Assembly (NCBI RefSeq): GCF_900094625.1
Contig: NZ_FMAJ01000003.1
Location: forward strand, 477,224 to 541,223
Length of the DNA: 64,000 bases
Source of the DNA: Rhizobium aethiopicum
Lineage (GTDB): Bacteria; Pseudomonadota; Alphaproteobacteria; Rhizobiales; Rhizobiaceae
Direction: 5' to 3'
Positions 1 to 9,325 of this stretch are shown in pieces. Numbering within the stretch: position 1 is the stretch's first letter; each line of letters begins with the position of its first letter. The translations under genes were made by a program, and so were the position numbers. The notes under the pieces were generated by a model, which saw nothing but the letters and a program-made list of their open reading frames with translations, did not search any database and was not told the origin of the DNA.

Positions 1-1391
1 AAGCCGAACTGCGCGAAGCCTACAAGATCACCCTGAAGGCCGACCGCTACGCCGCCGTCGATGCCGTCAAAACCAAGGTAAAGGCGCATTTCCTCCCGGA
101 GGAAGGCGAAGCCAAGTATACGGCCGAAGAAGTCGGCGCGATCTTCAAGCACCTGCAGGCCAAAATCGTCCGCTGGAACATCCTCGACACCAAGAGCCGC
201 ATCGACGGCCGCGACCTTGAAACCGTTCGTCCGATCGTTTCGGAAGTCGGCCTTCTGCCGCGCACGCACGGTTCGGCGCTCTTCACGCGCGGCGAAACGC
301 AGGCGATCGTGGTTGCCACGCTCGGCACCGGCGAAGACGAGCAGTATGTCGACAGCCTGACCGGCATGTATAAGGAGCGCTTCCTGCTCCACTACAACTT
401 CCCTCCCTTCTCGGTTGGTGAGACCGGCCGCATGGGCTCCCCGGGTCGCCGTGAGATCGGCCACGGCAAGCTCGCATGGCGTGCGATCCGTCCGATGCTG
501 CCCTCGGCCGAGCAGTTCCCCTACACGCTGCGCGTCGTTTCCGAAATCACCGAATCGAACGGCTCGTCCTCTATGGCGACCGTCTGCGGCACGTCGCTCG
601 CGCTGATGGATGCAGGTGTCCCGCTCGCAAAGCCGGTTGCCGGTATCGCCATGGGCCTGATCCTGGAAGGCGATCGCTTCGCCGTCCTCTCCGACATTCT
701 CGGTGACGAAGATCATCTCGGCGACATGGACTTCAAGGTTGCCGGTACGGCCGACGGCATCACTTCGCTGCAGATGGACATCAAGATCGCCGGTATCACC
801 GAAGAGATCATGAAGGTCGCTCTCGGCCAGGCCAAGGGCGGTCGCGCCCATATCCTCGGCGAAATGGCCAAGGCCATCACCGAAAGCCGCGGCCAGCTCG
901 GCGAATTCGCTCCGCGCATCGAAGTCATGAACATCCCGGTCGACAAGATCCGTGAAGTCATCGGCTCCGGCGGCAAGGTAATCCGCGAAATCGTCGAAAA
1001 GACCGGCGCGAAGATCAACATCGAGGACGACGGAACCGTCAAGATCGCCTCCTCTTCCGGCAAGGAGATCGAAGCGGCCCGCAAGTGGATCCACTCGATC
1101 GTCGCCGAGCCTGAAATCGGCCAGATCTACGAAGGCACTGTTGTCAAGACTGCCGACTTCGGCGCCTTCGTCAACTTCTTCGGTGCCCGCGACGGCCTCG
1201 TCCATATCTCGCAGCTCGCTTCGGAACGCGTCGCCAAGACGCAGGACGTCGTCAAGGAAGGCGATAAGGTCTGGGTTAAGCTGCTCGGCTTCGACGAACG
1301 CGGCAAGGTTCGCCTGTCGATGAAGGTCGTCGACCAGGCCACCGGCCAGGAAATCCCGAACGAGAAGAAGAAGGAAGAAGCGGCCGAATAA
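1..1391 (+). CDS. pnp: Polyribonucleotide nucleotidyltransferase (PNPase), 3' part
   Basis: Phosphorolytic 3'-5' exoribonuclease of the RNA degradosome. The reading frame is open from base 3 at the window edge, so the N-terminal part, including the first RNase PH domain, is missing. The visible 462 residues hold the end of the helical linker and the second RNase PH domain ([14 protein letters not shown]). A KH domain follows at about residues 309-370 of the fragment ([14 protein letters not shown]), then an S1 domain at about 374-445 ([20 protein letters not shown]) and a charged tail ending in EEAAE. The domain order matches full-length PNPase. A strong terminator follows 25 bases after the stop, so this is the end of its transcript. 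Confidence 0.97.
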   Translation, partial: AELREAYKITLKADRYAAVDAVKTKVKAHFLPEEGEAKYTAEEVGAIFKHLQAKIVRWNILDTKSRIDGRDLETVRPIVSEVGLLPRTHGSALFTRGETQAIVVATLGTGEDEQYVDSLTGMYKERFLLHYNFPPFSVGETGRMGSPGRREIGHGKLAWRAIRPMLPSAEQFPYTLRVVSEITESNGSSSMATVCGTSLALMDAGVPLAKPVAGIAMGLILEGDRFAVLSDILGDEDHLGDMDFKVAGTADGITSLQMDIKIAGITEEIMKVALGQAKGGRAHILGEMAKAITESRGQLGEFAPRIEVMNIPVDKIREVIGSGGKVIREIVEKTGAKINIEDDGTVKIASSSGKEIEAARKWIHSIVAEPEIGQIYEGTVVKTADFGAFVNFFGARDGLVHISQLASERVAKTQDVVKEGDKVWVKLLGFDERGKVRLSMKVVDQATGQEIPNEKKKEEAAE

Positions 1392-1415
1392 GCCGCGTCT
1401 GCCAGATTTAATTTT

Positions 1416-1443
1416 GGGCGCGGGAAGCTTCCGCGCCCTTTTT
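1416..1443 (+). terminator. Rho-independent terminator of pnp
   Basis: An 8-bp perfect stem (GGGCGCGG/CCGCGCCC) with a 7-base loop is followed directly by a run of Ts, 25 bases after the pnp stop codon and just before the next gene. Confidence 0.9.
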
Positions 1444-1466
1444 GTATTCTAAATGAGACGAGATCC

Positions 1467-2483
1467 ATGAGCCGCGAGACGCTGAAGACCCTGTTCCACC
1501 CCTTTGCCAGCGGCACAGTCCGGACGCCCGGCGAGGGCGAGCGTGTGCTCTTCCTCGGCGCCGAGGCAGGTTTTGCGCTGCCGGAAGGTTTTGCCGCCTC
1601 GCTCAGCGCCGTCCAGGGCTTCCGGCCGCTTTACCGCCAGCTTCTGGCGCAGCGGATCGACGCCAAGCCGGAAATCGACGGCGAGGATTATGACGCGGCG
1701 TTCGTGCTCTGCACCAAGCACAAGGGCGAGAACGAGGCCAATCTGGCCGCTGCGATCGCCCGCACGCGGGCCGGCGGCCTGATCGTCGTTGCCGGCGCCA
1801 AGGAGGACGGCATTCAGCCCCTGCGCAAGCGTCTGGAAGGCTTCGGCCTCGCCATCGACCATATGCCGAAATATCACGGCGTCGCCTTCTGGTTCGGCCG
1901 CCCCGCCGATGCCGGCGACATCATCTCCAAACTGGCAAAGTCGCCGGTGCGCGTCGATGCTCGCTTCCATGCGGCGGCCGGCATGTTCTCGCACGACCGG
2001 ATCGATGCCGGTTCGGAACTGCTGGCTTCGCGCCTGCCGACGGATTTTACCGGCGACGCTGCCGATTTCGGCGCCGGATGGGGTTATCTCTCGGTCGAGT
2101 TGGCGCAGAGATCGCGCGGAATGGCCCGTCTTGACCTCTACGAAGCCAACCACGCCGCCTTGGATGCCGCACGGGATAATCTGGCGGAGAACTGCCCAAA
2201 CGCGCCAGTGCGCTTTTTCTGGCACGATCTGGCGGGCGAGCCGGTCAAGGACAAATACGATCTGGTCATCATGAACCCGCCCTTCCACGAAGGACATGCG
2301 GCCGAGCCATCGCTCGGCCAGGCGATGATCAAGACCGCCGCCTCCGCCCTTCGCGGCGGTGGCCGGCTGATGCTCGTCGCCAATCGCGGCCTGCCTTATG
2401 AGTCGGTTCTGGCAGTGAATTTCAGGGAAAGCGGCGAAACCTGCCGCAACGCCCGCTTCAAGGTGCTTTGGGCGAAGAAGTAA
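1467..2483 (+). CDS. Class I SAM-dependent methyltransferase, RsmC-like (16S rRNA guanine N2)
   Basis: 338 residues with the two-part layout of RsmC/RlmG enzymes: an N-terminal degenerate methyltransferase-like half and a C-terminal catalytic half. The catalytic half has SAM motif I (DFGAGWGYLS, from about residue 200) and the NPPF motif at 270-273 (MNPPFHEG), typical of amino-methylation of guanine or adenine bases. By family it would methylate G1207 of 16S rRNA. The choice between RsmC and RlmG specificity cannot be made from sequence alone. The gene stands alone after the pnp terminator and is convergent with fabI. Confidence 0.85.
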   Translation: MSRETLKTLFHPFASGTVRTPGEGERVLFLGAEAGFALPEGFAASLSAVQGFRPLYRQLLAQRIDAKPEIDGEDYDAAFVLCTKHKGENEANLAAAIARTRAGGLIVVAGAKEDGIQPLRKRLEGFGLAIDHMPKYHGVAFWFGRPADAGDIISKLAKSPVRVDARFHAAAGMFSHDRIDAGSELLASRLPTDFTGDAADFGAGWGYLSVELAQRSRGMARLDLYEANHAALDAARDNLAENCPNAPVRFFWHDLAGEPVKDKYDLVIMNPPFHEGHAAEPSLGQAMIKTAASALRGGGRLMLVANRGLPYESVLAVNFRESGETCRNARFKVLWAKK

Positions 2484-2526
2484 GACCCAAGCGGCTTCGA
2501 GCCGATGCTCGTCGGGGAACAGAAAA

Positions 2527-2553
2527 GGCCGTGCGCAGGATCTGCGCACGGCC
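2527..2553. terminator. Bidirectional terminator between the rsmC-like gene and fabI
   Basis: A 12-bp stem (GGCCGTGCGCAG/CTGCGCACGGCC) with a 3-base loop lies between two convergent genes. It is followed by TTTGCATTT on the plus strand and TTTTCT on the minus strand, so it can serve both. Confidence 0.88.
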
Positions 2554-2575
2554 TTTGCATTTCAATCGGGTGCCT

Positions 2576-3382
2576 TTATTCCACGTCCGCCGTACGCAAT
2601 GTATCGAGCGTCGGCATCGAGGTGATGTTGAAACCGGCATCGACGAAGTGGATCTCGCCGGTGACGCCGGCGGAGAGGTCGGACAACAGGTAGAGCGCCG
2701 AGTTGCCGACCTGGTCGATGGTCACGGTCTTGCGCAGCGGCGCATTGCGCTGGTTCCAGGAGAGGATCGCGCGTGCGTCCGAAATGCCGGCGCCGGCCAG
2801 CGTGCGGATCGGGCCGGCGGAAATCGCGTTGACGCGGATGCCGCGCGGGCCGTAATCGGCGGCGAGATAACGCACCGAAGCCTCGAGCGCTGCCTTGGCG
2901 ACCCCCATGACGTTGTAATTCGGAATGACACGCGTCGAGCCGTTATAGGTCAGCGTCAGCATCGCGCCACTGCCTTCCATCAGCGGAGCGCAGCGCTTGG
3001 CGATTTCGGTGAAGGAGAAACAGGAAATCACCATAGTGCGGCTGAAATTCTCGCGCGTCGTATCGGCGTAGAGACCTTTCAGCTCGTTCTTGTCGGAGAA
3101 GCCGATGGCGTGGACGATGAAATCGAGCTTGCCCCAGCGCTCGCCGATCGCATCGACCACGCTATCGACCGAAGCGACATCCTCGACGTCGCAGGGCAGC
3201 ACGAAATCCGAGCCGACTTCGGCGGCAAGCGGCCTGACACGCTTGCCGAGCGCATCCCCCTGATAGGTGAAGGCCAGCTCCGCACCCTGTCCGGCGAGAG
3301 CTTTCGAGATCCCCCAGGCAATCGAATGGTTATTGGCGACGCCCATGATGAGGCCGCGCTTACCCTGCATGATTCCAGTCAT
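2576..3382 (-). CDS. fabI: Enoyl-[acyl-carrier-protein] reductase (NADH)
   Basis: 268-residue short-chain dehydrogenase that performs the last reduction of the fatty-acid elongation cycle. The N-terminal nucleotide-binding turn is atypical, as in FabI (GVANNHSIAWGIS). The catalytic pair Tyr156 and Lys163 lies in YNVMGVAK, with the upstream Tyr146 also present, at the same numbering as the E. coli enzyme. The ATG at 3382 is chosen because it lies 4 bases after the fabB stop; a longer frame would run into fabB. It is the third gene of fabA-fabB-fabI and ends at a bidirectional terminator. Confidence 0.96.
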   Translation of the reverse strand: MTGIMQGKRGLIMGVANNHSIAWGISKALAGQGAELAFTYQGDALGKRVRPLAAEVGSDFVLPCDVEDVASVDSVVDAIGERWGKLDFIVHAIGFSDKNELKGLYADTTRENFSRTMVISCFSFTEIAKRCAPLMEGSGAMLTLTYNGSTRVIPNYNVMGVAKAALEASVRYLAADYGPRGIRVNAISAGPIRTLAGAGISDARAILSWNQRNAPLRKTVTIDQVGNSALYLLSDLSAGVTGEIHFVDAGFNITSMPTLDTLRTADVE

Positions 3383-3386
3383 GTTA

Positions 3387-4619
3387 TTATCCGTTATAGC
3401 GCTGGAAGACGACCGTGGCGTTGGTACCGCCGAAGCCGAAGGAGTTGGAAAGGGCGATATCGATCTTCGCATCGTCGATACGCTTGCGCACGATCGGCAC
3501 GCCCTCGAATTCGGGATCGAGCTCGGTGATATGGGCGCTTTCGCCGATGAAACCTTGCTGCATCATCAGCAGGGAATAGATCGATTCCTGCACGCCGGCC
3601 GCACCCAGCGAATGGCCGGTCAGCGATTTGGTCGATTGGATATGCGGGATTTTAGCGCCGAACACCTCGCGGATGGCGCCGATCTCCTTGCTGTCGCCGA
3701 CCGGCGTCGACGTGCCGTGGGTGTTGATATAGTCGACATCGCCTTTGACGGTGGAAAGCGCCTGGCGCATGCAGCGGATAGCGCCCTCGCCCGAGGGAGC
3801 GACCATGTCGTAGCCATCCGAAGTCGCGCCGTAGCCGACGATTTCGGCGTAGATCTTGGCGCCGCGCGCCTTGGCGCGCTCGAGTTCTTCCAGCACCAGC
3901 ACGCCGGCGCCGCCGGCGATGACGAAACCGTCGCGGTTGACGTCATAGGCGCGCGAGGCGGTATCGGGCGCATCGTTGTATTTGGACGACATGGCGCCCA
4001 TGGCGTCGAAGAGGTTGGACATCGTCCAGTCGAGATCCTCATGGCCGCCGGCAAACATTACGTCCTGCTTGCCCCACTGGATCATTTCCGCGGCATTGCC
4101 GATGCAATGGGCAGAGGTCGAGCAGGCCGACGAGATCGAATAGTTGACGCCGTGGATCTTGAACCAGGTGGCGAGCGTGGCGGATGCGGTCGAGGACATC
4201 GCCTTCGGCACGGCAAAGGGGCCGATGCGCTTCGGGCTGTTGTTCTTGACGGTGATATCGGCAGCTTCGATGAGCGTGCGGGTGGAGGGTCCCCCGGAGC
4301 CCATGATGATGCCGGCGCGTTCGTTCTGAGCGTAGTCCGTCTCTTCCAGGCCGGAATCGGCGATCGCCTGCTTCATGGCGACATGGTTCCAGGCGCCGCC
4401 CTGCGACAGGAAGCGCATGGCCCGGCGATCGACCAGTTCGCCCAGTTCTGCCGGACCGAGCTTCGGACTGCCCCAGACCTGGCACTTGAAGCCGTGTTCG
4501 GCGAAATCGTTGGAAAAGGAAATGCCCGACTTTGCCTGGCGCAAGGATTCGGTGACTTCGGCCGCGTCGCTTCCGATCGAGGAAACGATACCCAGACCCG
4601 TGACAACTACCCGTCTCAT
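3387..4619 (-). CDS. fabB: 3-oxoacyl-[acyl-carrier-protein] synthase I
   Basis: 410-residue beta-ketoacyl-ACP synthase that elongates unsaturated intermediates made by FabA. The thiolase-fold active site is complete: nucleophile Cys166 ([10 protein letters not shown]), His301 ([11 protein letters not shown]), Lys331 and His336 ([12 protein letters not shown]). The C-terminal glycine-rich loop [10 protein letters not shown] is present. It starts 45 bases after the fabA stop and ends 4 bases before fabI. The fabA-fabB pairing supports the anaerobic-type unsaturated fatty acid pathway and assigns this copy as FabB rather than FabF. Confidence 0.97.
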   Translation of the reverse strand: MRRVVVTGLGIVSSIGSDAAEVTESLRQAKSGISFSNDFAEHGFKCQVWGSPKLGPAELGELVDRRAMRFLSQGGAWNHVAMKQAIADSGLEETDYAQNERAGIIMGSGGPSTRTLIEAADITVKNNSPKRIGPFAVPKAMSSTASATLATWFKIHGVNYSISSACSTSAHCIGNAAEMIQWGKQDVMFAGGHEDLDWTMSNLFDAMGAMSSKYNDAPDTASRAYDVNRDGFVIAGGAGVLVLEELERAKARGAKIYAEIVGYGATSDGYDMVAPSGEGAIRCMRQALSTVKGDVDYINTHGTSTPVGDSKEIGAIREVFGAKIPHIQSTKSLTGHSLGAAGVQESIYSLLMMQQGFIGESAHITELDPEFEGVPIVRKRIDDAKIDIALSNSFGFGGTNATVVFQRYNG

Positions 4620-4664
4620 CTGATCAAACCTTTGTTGTTTTCGTCAGCCGCTCGAAATGCGGTT

Positions 4665-5180
4665 TCAGGCCGCCTTGTCTTTCGATAGACCGACGCGAAG
4701 GTCGGCCGCCTGATAAATGGTCTCGCCGTCCGCCTTCAGCCAGCCGTCGGCCGTGCCGAGCACGAGGCGACCGCGCATGACGCGCTTGAAGTCGATGCCG
4801 TATTCGATCAGCTTCGTGTGCGGGCGGACCATGCCCTTGAATTTCACCTCGCCTGTCGAAAGCGCCATGCCGCGACCTTCCTCGCCGAGCCAGCCGAGGA
4901 AGAAACCGGTCAGCTGCCACATGCCGTCCAGGCCGAGGCAGCCCGGCATGATCGGATTGCCTTCGAAATGGCAGGGAAAATACCAGTCGTCGGGGCGTAC
5001 GTCGTACTCGGCCCTGAGATAGCCCTTGTCGAAGGCACCGCCCGTTTCGGAAATTTCCGTGATGCGGTGAACCATCAGCATGGGTGGCAGCGGCAGCTGC
5101 GCATTGCCGGGCCCGAACAGCTCGCCGTGGGCGCAAGCGATGAGTTCTTCATACGAGAAGCTGGACTGTCTGGTTGTCAT
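4665..5180 (-). CDS. fabA: 3-hydroxydecanoyl-[ACP] dehydratase/isomerase
   Basis: 171-residue hot-dog-fold enzyme that dehydrates 3-hydroxydecanoyl-ACP and isomerises trans-2- to cis-3-decenoyl-ACP, the branch point to unsaturated fatty acids. Catalytic His71 ([11 protein letters not shown]) and Asp85 (GLDGMWQ) are in place and the length equals the usual ~171 residues. It is the first gene of fabA-fabB-fabI. A 300-base region carrying an inverted repeat separates it from the divergent irr gene. Confidence 0.97.
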   Translation of the reverse strand: MTTRQSSFSYEELIACAHGELFGPGNAQLPLPPMLMVHRITEISETGGAFDKGYLRAEYDVRPDDWYFPCHFEGNPIMPGCLGLDGMWQLTGFFLGWLGEEGRGMALSTGEVKFKGMVRPHTKLIEYGIDFKRVMRGRLVLGTADGWLKADGETIYQAADLRVGLSKDKAA

Positions 5181-5243
5181 AAATTTCTTTTTCCCCCCGC
5201 GTGAAGCCGATGGATGTGAACGTGTAGTCCAAGTTCTTCAGAA

Positions 5244-5271
5244 AATGAAGCACAAGCAAGGCAGCTTCATT
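5244..5271. promoter_or_regulatory. Inverted repeat upstream of fabA (possible operator or leader hairpin)
   Basis: Perfect 8-bp arms AATGAAGC and GCTTCATT are separated by 12 bases, about 65-90 bases upstream of the fabA start. The size suits a dimeric repressor site or a leader hairpin. It does not resemble the E. coli FabR or FadR site. Confidence 0.4.
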
Positions 5272-5401
5272 CATCGTCCCGGACCAGGCTTACGTCATTA
5301 TTTGGTGGTCGCATACAGGAAGGCCAGGGCCGGGACCAGACCTATTTGCGCCGAGAGCCCGTTTTTGCCGCGTTTATCAGGCTCTTGTCCCCATTGAACT
5401 A

Positions 5402-5430
5402 TTGAAAGGCTCCAGTGCAAAAGTTATACC
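5402..5430 (+). promoter_or_regulatory. Candidate sigma70-type promoter of irr
   Basis: TTGAAA at 5402-5407 and TATACC at 5425-5430 are separated by 17 bases, about 50 bases upstream of the irr ATG. This is pattern matching only. Confidence 0.4.
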
Positions 5431-5480
5431 GCTTGGAGAAACATGATTGCTTGATGCAGGAATAACCGGAGTTGGTGTTG

Positions 5481-5900
5481 ATGACGGGTGCACTCCCGAT
5501 CGCAATAGAGGTAAGGCTGCGCGGCGCCGGCCTGCGCCCAACCCGCCAGCGCGTGGCGCTCGGCGACCTCCTGTTTGCCAAGGGCGACCGGCATCTGACC
5601 GTCGAGGAACTGCATGAGGAGGCGGTCGCCGCCGGCGTGCCGGTTTCGCTGGCGACCGTCTACAACACGCTGCACCAGTTCACCGAAGCTGGTCTCATCC
5701 GCGTTCTCGCCGTCGAAAGCGCCAAGACCTATTTCGACACCAATGTTTCGGACCACCACCATTTCTTCATCGAAGGCGAAAACGAAGTGCTCGACATTCC
5801 CGTCAGCAACCTGACGATCGGCAATCTGCCGGAGCCTCCCGAGGGCATGGAAATCGCCCATGTCGACGTGGTGATCCGCCTGCGAGCGAAGCAAGTCTGA
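5481..5900 (+). CDS. irr: Irr, Fur-family iron/heme-responsive regulator
   Basis: 139-residue Fur-superfamily protein. The N-terminal winged-helix domain includes RPTRQRVALGDLLF and a recognition region near residues 54-73 (VSLATVYNTLHQF). The dimerisation domain has the HHH motif at 92-94 that binds heme in rhizobial Irr. The N-terminal GCPWH heme motif of Bradyrhizobium Irr is absent, as reported for R. leguminosarum Irr. The ATG at 5481 is preferred over a TTG at 5472 that would add three residues. By family, it represses heme synthesis and activates iron uptake when iron is low. Confidence 0.92.
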   Translation: MTGALPIAIEVRLRGAGLRPTRQRVALGDLLFAKGDRHLTVEELHEEAVAAGVPVSLATVYNTLHQFTEAGLIRVLAVESAKTYFDTNVSDHHHFFIEGENEVLDIPVSNLTIGNLPEPPEGMEIAHVDVVIRLRAKQV

Positions 5901-5912
5901 CGCACAGCCGCC

Positions 5913-6548
5913 TCACATGACATCGTCGGGATGCCGGCCGGGCTGGTGCTTGTAGGTCGGGAAGGTCCAGCCGAACCACAGCGCGCCGCCGCGAACGGCA
6001 AAGGCCGCCACGACGCCACAGGCGGACGCCAGATAGAGCGGCATTCCCAGCGCATTGGCAAGCGTGAAGACACCGGCGCCGATCAAGGCTGCAGTCACAT
6101 AGATCTCCGGCCGCAACAGCACCGAAGGCTCGTTTGCCATCAGATCGCGCAGGATGCCGCCGAAGGTCGCCGTGAGCGTGCCGGTGACGATCGCGATGGT
6201 CGGCGAGCCGGTGGCGGCAAGTCCCTTGGCGGCGCCGAGTACGCAATAGGCGGCAAGGCCGATCGCATCCAGCCAGATCAGCAGACGATAGCGCGATTCC
6301 AGCAGGTGGGCGGTGAAGAAGACGATGACGCCCATGACGCAGCAGACGAGGATATAGCCGGGGTTCAGCACCCAGAAGACCGGCACGCGGCCGAGCACGA
6401 TATCGCGCACCGTGCCGCCGCCGGTTCCAGTCACCATGGCGAAAAACAGAAATCCGATCAGATCGAGCTGCTTGCGCGAGGCCGCGAGCGCGCCGGTCGC
6501 GGCAAATAGCGCAATGCCGGCATAATCGAGATAGACGAGCAAGGACAT
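5913..6548 (-). CDS. Trimeric intracellular cation (TRIC/YadS) family membrane protein
   Basis: 211 residues, almost entirely hydrophobic, with about seven membrane helices arranged as two repeated halves. Each half carries the glycine-rich signature of the family (GTGGGTVRDIVLG and ATFGGILRDLM). Bacterial relatives of TRIC channels conduct potassium, but the physiological role in bacteria is not settled. The start at 6548 gives a clean first helix (YLDYAGIALFAATGALAA); an upstream in-frame start would add 27 arginine-rich residues unlike the family. Confidence 0.85.
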   Translation of the reverse strand: MSLLVYLDYAGIALFAATGALAASRKQLDLIGFLFFAMVTGTGGGTVRDIVLGRVPVFWVLNPGYILVCCVMGVIVFFTAHLLESRYRLLIWLDAIGLAAYCVLGAAKGLAATGSPTIAIVTGTLTATFGGILRDLMANEPSVLLRPEIYVTAALIGAGVFTLANALGMPLYLASACGVVAAFAVRGGALWFGWTFPTYKHQPGRHPDDVM

Positions 6549-6662
6549 CAGGACCCCGGAGCCGGCGAACAGTTTCCGGAAAGAACCACGGCGGCAAGGG
6601 CGGCGCAAGGCGGGGCGGCCATAAAGCAAGCTGATAGAGCTTTATCCAAAAGAGGAAAGCCC

Positions 6663-7136
6663 GTGAAACCGCTGGTGCTCGCCGTTCTGAATGTTCTCCT
6701 GCTGCTCGTCATGCCGGCTGCCGCCCTCGGCCAGCAATCGCTGATCTCCGACCCGGAGATCTACGAAAAGAAGCATTTCCAGGAGCAGTGCAAGACGGCC
6801 GAATTCGCCGACGGCTTCATCACCCGGCAGGACATCAACAATGACGGGCTGATCGACGCGGTGGTCAACGAAGGCCTGCTCACCTGCGACGGGCAGAAGG
6901 GGCCGCAATGCAATGACGACGGCTGCACCTATAATTTCTATCTGCAGGTCGCCGAAGGCGGCTATTTCATGATCGCGACGGCGCAGATCTACGGCTATGA
7001 CTTCGTCCAGCGCTTCGGCAACATGGTGCTGGCGATGAAGATGCATCCGCGTTTCTGCGACCGCACCGAAGGTGACCCCTGCATCGTGACCGCGCGTGTG
7101 CGCGGCACGAAATTCGTCACCATCTCGAAGAAATAA
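6663..7136 (+). CDS. Secreted protein of unknown function with an EF-hand-like loop
   Basis: 157 residues with a clear Sec signal peptide (hydrophobic stretch LVLAVLNVLLLLVMPAAALG, then cleavage near GQQ). The mature part has six cysteines, which suggests disulfides in the periplasm. It also has a calcium-loop-like segment DINNDGLIDAVVNE, of the kind seen in EF-hand or FG-GAP repeats. I do not recognise a named family. It stands alone between a leftward TRIC gene and a leftward ydcF-like gene. Confidence 0.75.
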   Translation: MKPLVLAVLNVLLLLVMPAAALGQQSLISDPEIYEKKHFQEQCKTAEFADGFITRQDINNDGLIDAVVNEGLLTCDGQKGPQCNDDGCTYNFYLQVAEGGYFMIATAQIYGYDFVQRFGNMVLAMKMHPRFCDRTEGDPCIVTARVRGTKFVTISKK

Positions 7137-7138
7137 GC

Positions 7139-7927
7139 TTAACGGGGATAGAGCTCCGACGTCCGGCCGGCGAGGTAATAGCCGACCAGGCCGTACCATT
7201 CGCGGATCGCCGTCGCCATATTCTGGGCATTGAGGTTCGGCTGGGTGAAATCCAGGCCCGGCCTCACCTGCCCGTCGGTGCGATAATCGGTCGGCCAGGG
7301 CACGATATCGATGCCGAGCTTGCGGAAGATGCCGACGGAACGTGGCATATGAAAACCCGAGGTGATCAGCAGGCAATGGGAAAGGCCCTGGCTTGCCAGG
7401 AATTCCTTGGTATTTACGGCGTTTTCGAAGGTGGTGCGCGATTGCCGCTCCTCGATCAGCCGCTCCCTGCCGATGCCGAACAGCGGGAAGAAGCGTTCGG
7501 ACGCAGCCGCATCGCCTTCGTAGATGCCGGAGATGGAGCCGTCGCCGCCAGATACCAGAATGCGCGACCGCGGAAATTTCTGCGCGAGCCGCAGGGCTTC
7601 GACGAAGCGGTCGGCGCCCCCGTTGAATTCGATGCCGTGGCGCGCCGTGTTCACCTCGTTTTCGAAGGCGCCGCCGAGCACGATCATGCATTGCAGGTTC
7701 TCCGGATCGGCCGCCGGTTTTGCGAAGCGCTGCTCGAGACCCTGCATCAGCAGGTTGCCGGTGGTGGTGTAGAGGGTGACGAAGAGGATGAGGGCCGAAC
7801 CCGTTGCGCCGAGAATGCTTAAGGTCCGCCAGCGCAGAAGGCCGGCAAGCAGGGCAAAGAAGACGAGGAAGAATGCCAGCGACAATGGCTGAGCGAAAAT
7901 CCAGACAAGCTTCGAAATGACGAACAA
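7139..7927 (-). CDS. YdcF/ElyC-family (DUF218) membrane protein
   Basis: 262 residues: two N-terminal membrane helices (about 8-28 and 35-55), then a DUF218 domain. The domain has a C-x-I-V-L-G-G-A start, an SRILVSGGDG strand and SRTTFENAVNT. E. coli relatives ElyC and SanA act in envelope integrity and peptidoglycan or lipid-carrier metabolism; the exact reaction is not known. The start is a TTG at 7927 with a good AAGGAGCAGG ribosome site upstream. The stop lies 2 bases from the stop of the convergent secreted-protein gene. Confidence 0.85.
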   Translation of the reverse strand: MFVISKLVWIFAQPLSLAFFLVFFALLAGLLRWRTLSILGATGSALILFVTLYTTTGNLLMQGLEQRFAKPAADPENLQCMIVLGGAFENEVNTARHGIEFNGGADRFVEALRLAQKFPRSRILVSGGDGSISGIYEGDAAASERFFPLFGIGRERLIEERQSRTTFENAVNTKEFLASQGLSHCLLITSGFHMPRSVGIFRKLGIDIVPWPTDYRTDGQVRPGLDFTQPNLNAQNMATAIREWYGLVGYYLAGRTSELYPR

Positions 7928-7995
7928 GACCTGCTCCTTGAGGATTGGCGGCGGTCCTTCCTATCCGATTCGAGGGTAACAGGAATGCGACGGTT

Positions 7996-8715
7996 CTAAT
8001 TCGCACGTGGGGTCGAGCGGTGCGGCGCAAGCTTCTGGTTGAAGCGCCGCTGAAGCGGCCGGGGAATGAACATGGCGGCAAGCGCCAGCGCCATGGCAAA
8101 GATGGCGACCAGCCACAAGGCATGGGCGCCCACCAGCCGCGTCAGCACCGCCCCGGCGATCGCGCCGAGCACCATGCCGGCCCAGGGCACGATCTGGATC
8201 GTCCATTCGACACGGCGATCACCGATGATCCAGCGGCCGATGCCGCGGCCGAAACGCGACAGCGCGCCGGTGACATAGGTCAACCCGATCGGCAGGCCCT
8301 CGATATGTTCGACGGCGGCGTTCACCATGCCCATGGAACAGACGATCAGGTAGAATCTCGGAAGCATCATGCTTTGCGCGCTCACTATCGAGGCGAGCGC
8401 CAGGACGAGGCCGACGCAGCCGAGCACCACGAAAATCCGGCGCTGCGAGACATGGGCGACGACGATGCCCGCCGCGTTGCCGAGCACGAAGACGAGAATG
8501 GCCGAGATCAGCACCGCCGCGTGAAAAAGATTGCCCTCGCTCAAGGCAAGTGCGGCCCGCGTCGTGTTGCCCGTCATGAAGGAGACGAAATCGCCGGTCA
8601 GCAGCAGGCCGGTCGCATCGGTCATGCCGGCCAGAAACGAAATCGAGCCGACGAGCGCAAGTCCGGTCAGGGTGCGTCGTGTACGAATGATACGGCGGCG
8701 TCTTGCTCTGGTCAT
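7996..8715 (-). CDS. YoaK family (DUF1275) membrane protein
   Basis: 239 residues with a basic N-terminus and about six membrane helices. The DUF1275 signature is present: AGMTDATGLL, FVSFMTGNTTRAAL and LTYVTGALSRFGRGIG. The function of the family is unknown; a transport or sensing role is often proposed. It is probably monocistronic. Confidence 0.85.
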   Translation of the reverse strand: MTRARRRRIIRTRRTLTGLALVGSISFLAGMTDATGLLLTGDFVSFMTGNTTRAALALSEGNLFHAAVLISAILVFVLGNAAGIVVAHVSQRRIFVVLGCVGLVLALASIVSAQSMMLPRFYLIVCSMGMVNAAVEHIEGLPIGLTYVTGALSRFGRGIGRWIIGDRRVEWTIQIVPWAGMVLGAIAGAVLTRLVGAHALWLVAIFAMALALAAMFIPRPLQRRFNQKLAPHRSTPRAN

Positions 8716-9100
8716 TGCTCAAGGGTCCTGGGGCCGAATCGCTAAGATTTCGGCACAAGGATAATTCCGTTCATTGAGGAATTGGCAAAGAGGATTGGCA
8801 AGGAATGGGCGGAGCCAAGCTTCGCCGACGCTATCACTATAGATCAAAGGGATCGTCAGACGTTGGAGGGTGCGCCGGTCTCCACAGACGCCGCTGGAGG
8901 CCTTTTCTGGCTATTCGGAATCGGTCTGCTGTTTCATGAGATGATCCGGCGTCTGATTCGGCTGGACCAATCTTTTGCTGGCAAAAGCTCTACCGGAATG
9001 CGATTTCAAGTAGGTCTCGAATTCAAGCGCTTTGTACTTGTCGGGAAAGGCGCAATACCTGCTCGCGGCTGCGCCACGCGAAGCCCGTAAGGGCGAAGCG
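8716..9100. other. Intergenic region without a recognisable gene
   Basis: 385 bases between the DUF1275 gene and tRNA-Ala. An open frame of 102 codons crosses it, but it has no good ribosome site, no recognisable domain and atypical composition, so I do not call it. The DUF1275 promoter should lie at the left end. I see nothing else definite. Confidence 0.5.
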
Positions 9101-9176
<76 letters not shown>

Positions 9177-9275
9177 ATCAAAGGTGGTCCGGCGTGGCCG
9201 GTCCTGGGATACTCCGGAGGGCGTTGCCTCTGGGGTGGCGGCTTATTACTTCCGGTTTTCGGAGATAGCAAGCCT

Positions 9276-9316
9276 AAAAAATTCGGCCCGGAGAATTTTT
9301 TCCTCACCGGGCCGAA
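9276..9316 (-). terminator. Terminator of the FYDLN acidic-protein gene
   Basis: Perfect 10-bp arms TTCGGCCCGG and CCGGGCCGAA (9282-9291 and 9307-9316) are followed on the minus strand by a run of Ts. It lies 10 bases after the stop of the leftward gene. Confidence 0.85.
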
Positions 9317-9325
9317 ATGCGGTCG

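Larger units (their letters stand above)
5181..5480. other. Divergent fabA/irr intergenic region
   Basis: A 300-base stretch with no credible coding sequence. It must hold the promoters for fabA (leftward) and irr (rightward). It includes the inverted repeat at 5244-5271 and a sigma70-like hexamer pair at 5402-5430, listed separately. Confidence 0.7.

Noticed and set aside
8782..9090. 102-codon open frame between the DUF1275 gene and tRNA-Ala
   Set aside because: No ribosome site, no domain, mixed composition, and it runs to the edge of the tRNA gene.
9077..9100. Possible terminator after tRNA-Ala (GCCC-GTAA-GGGC)
   Set aside because: Only four paired bases and no T run.
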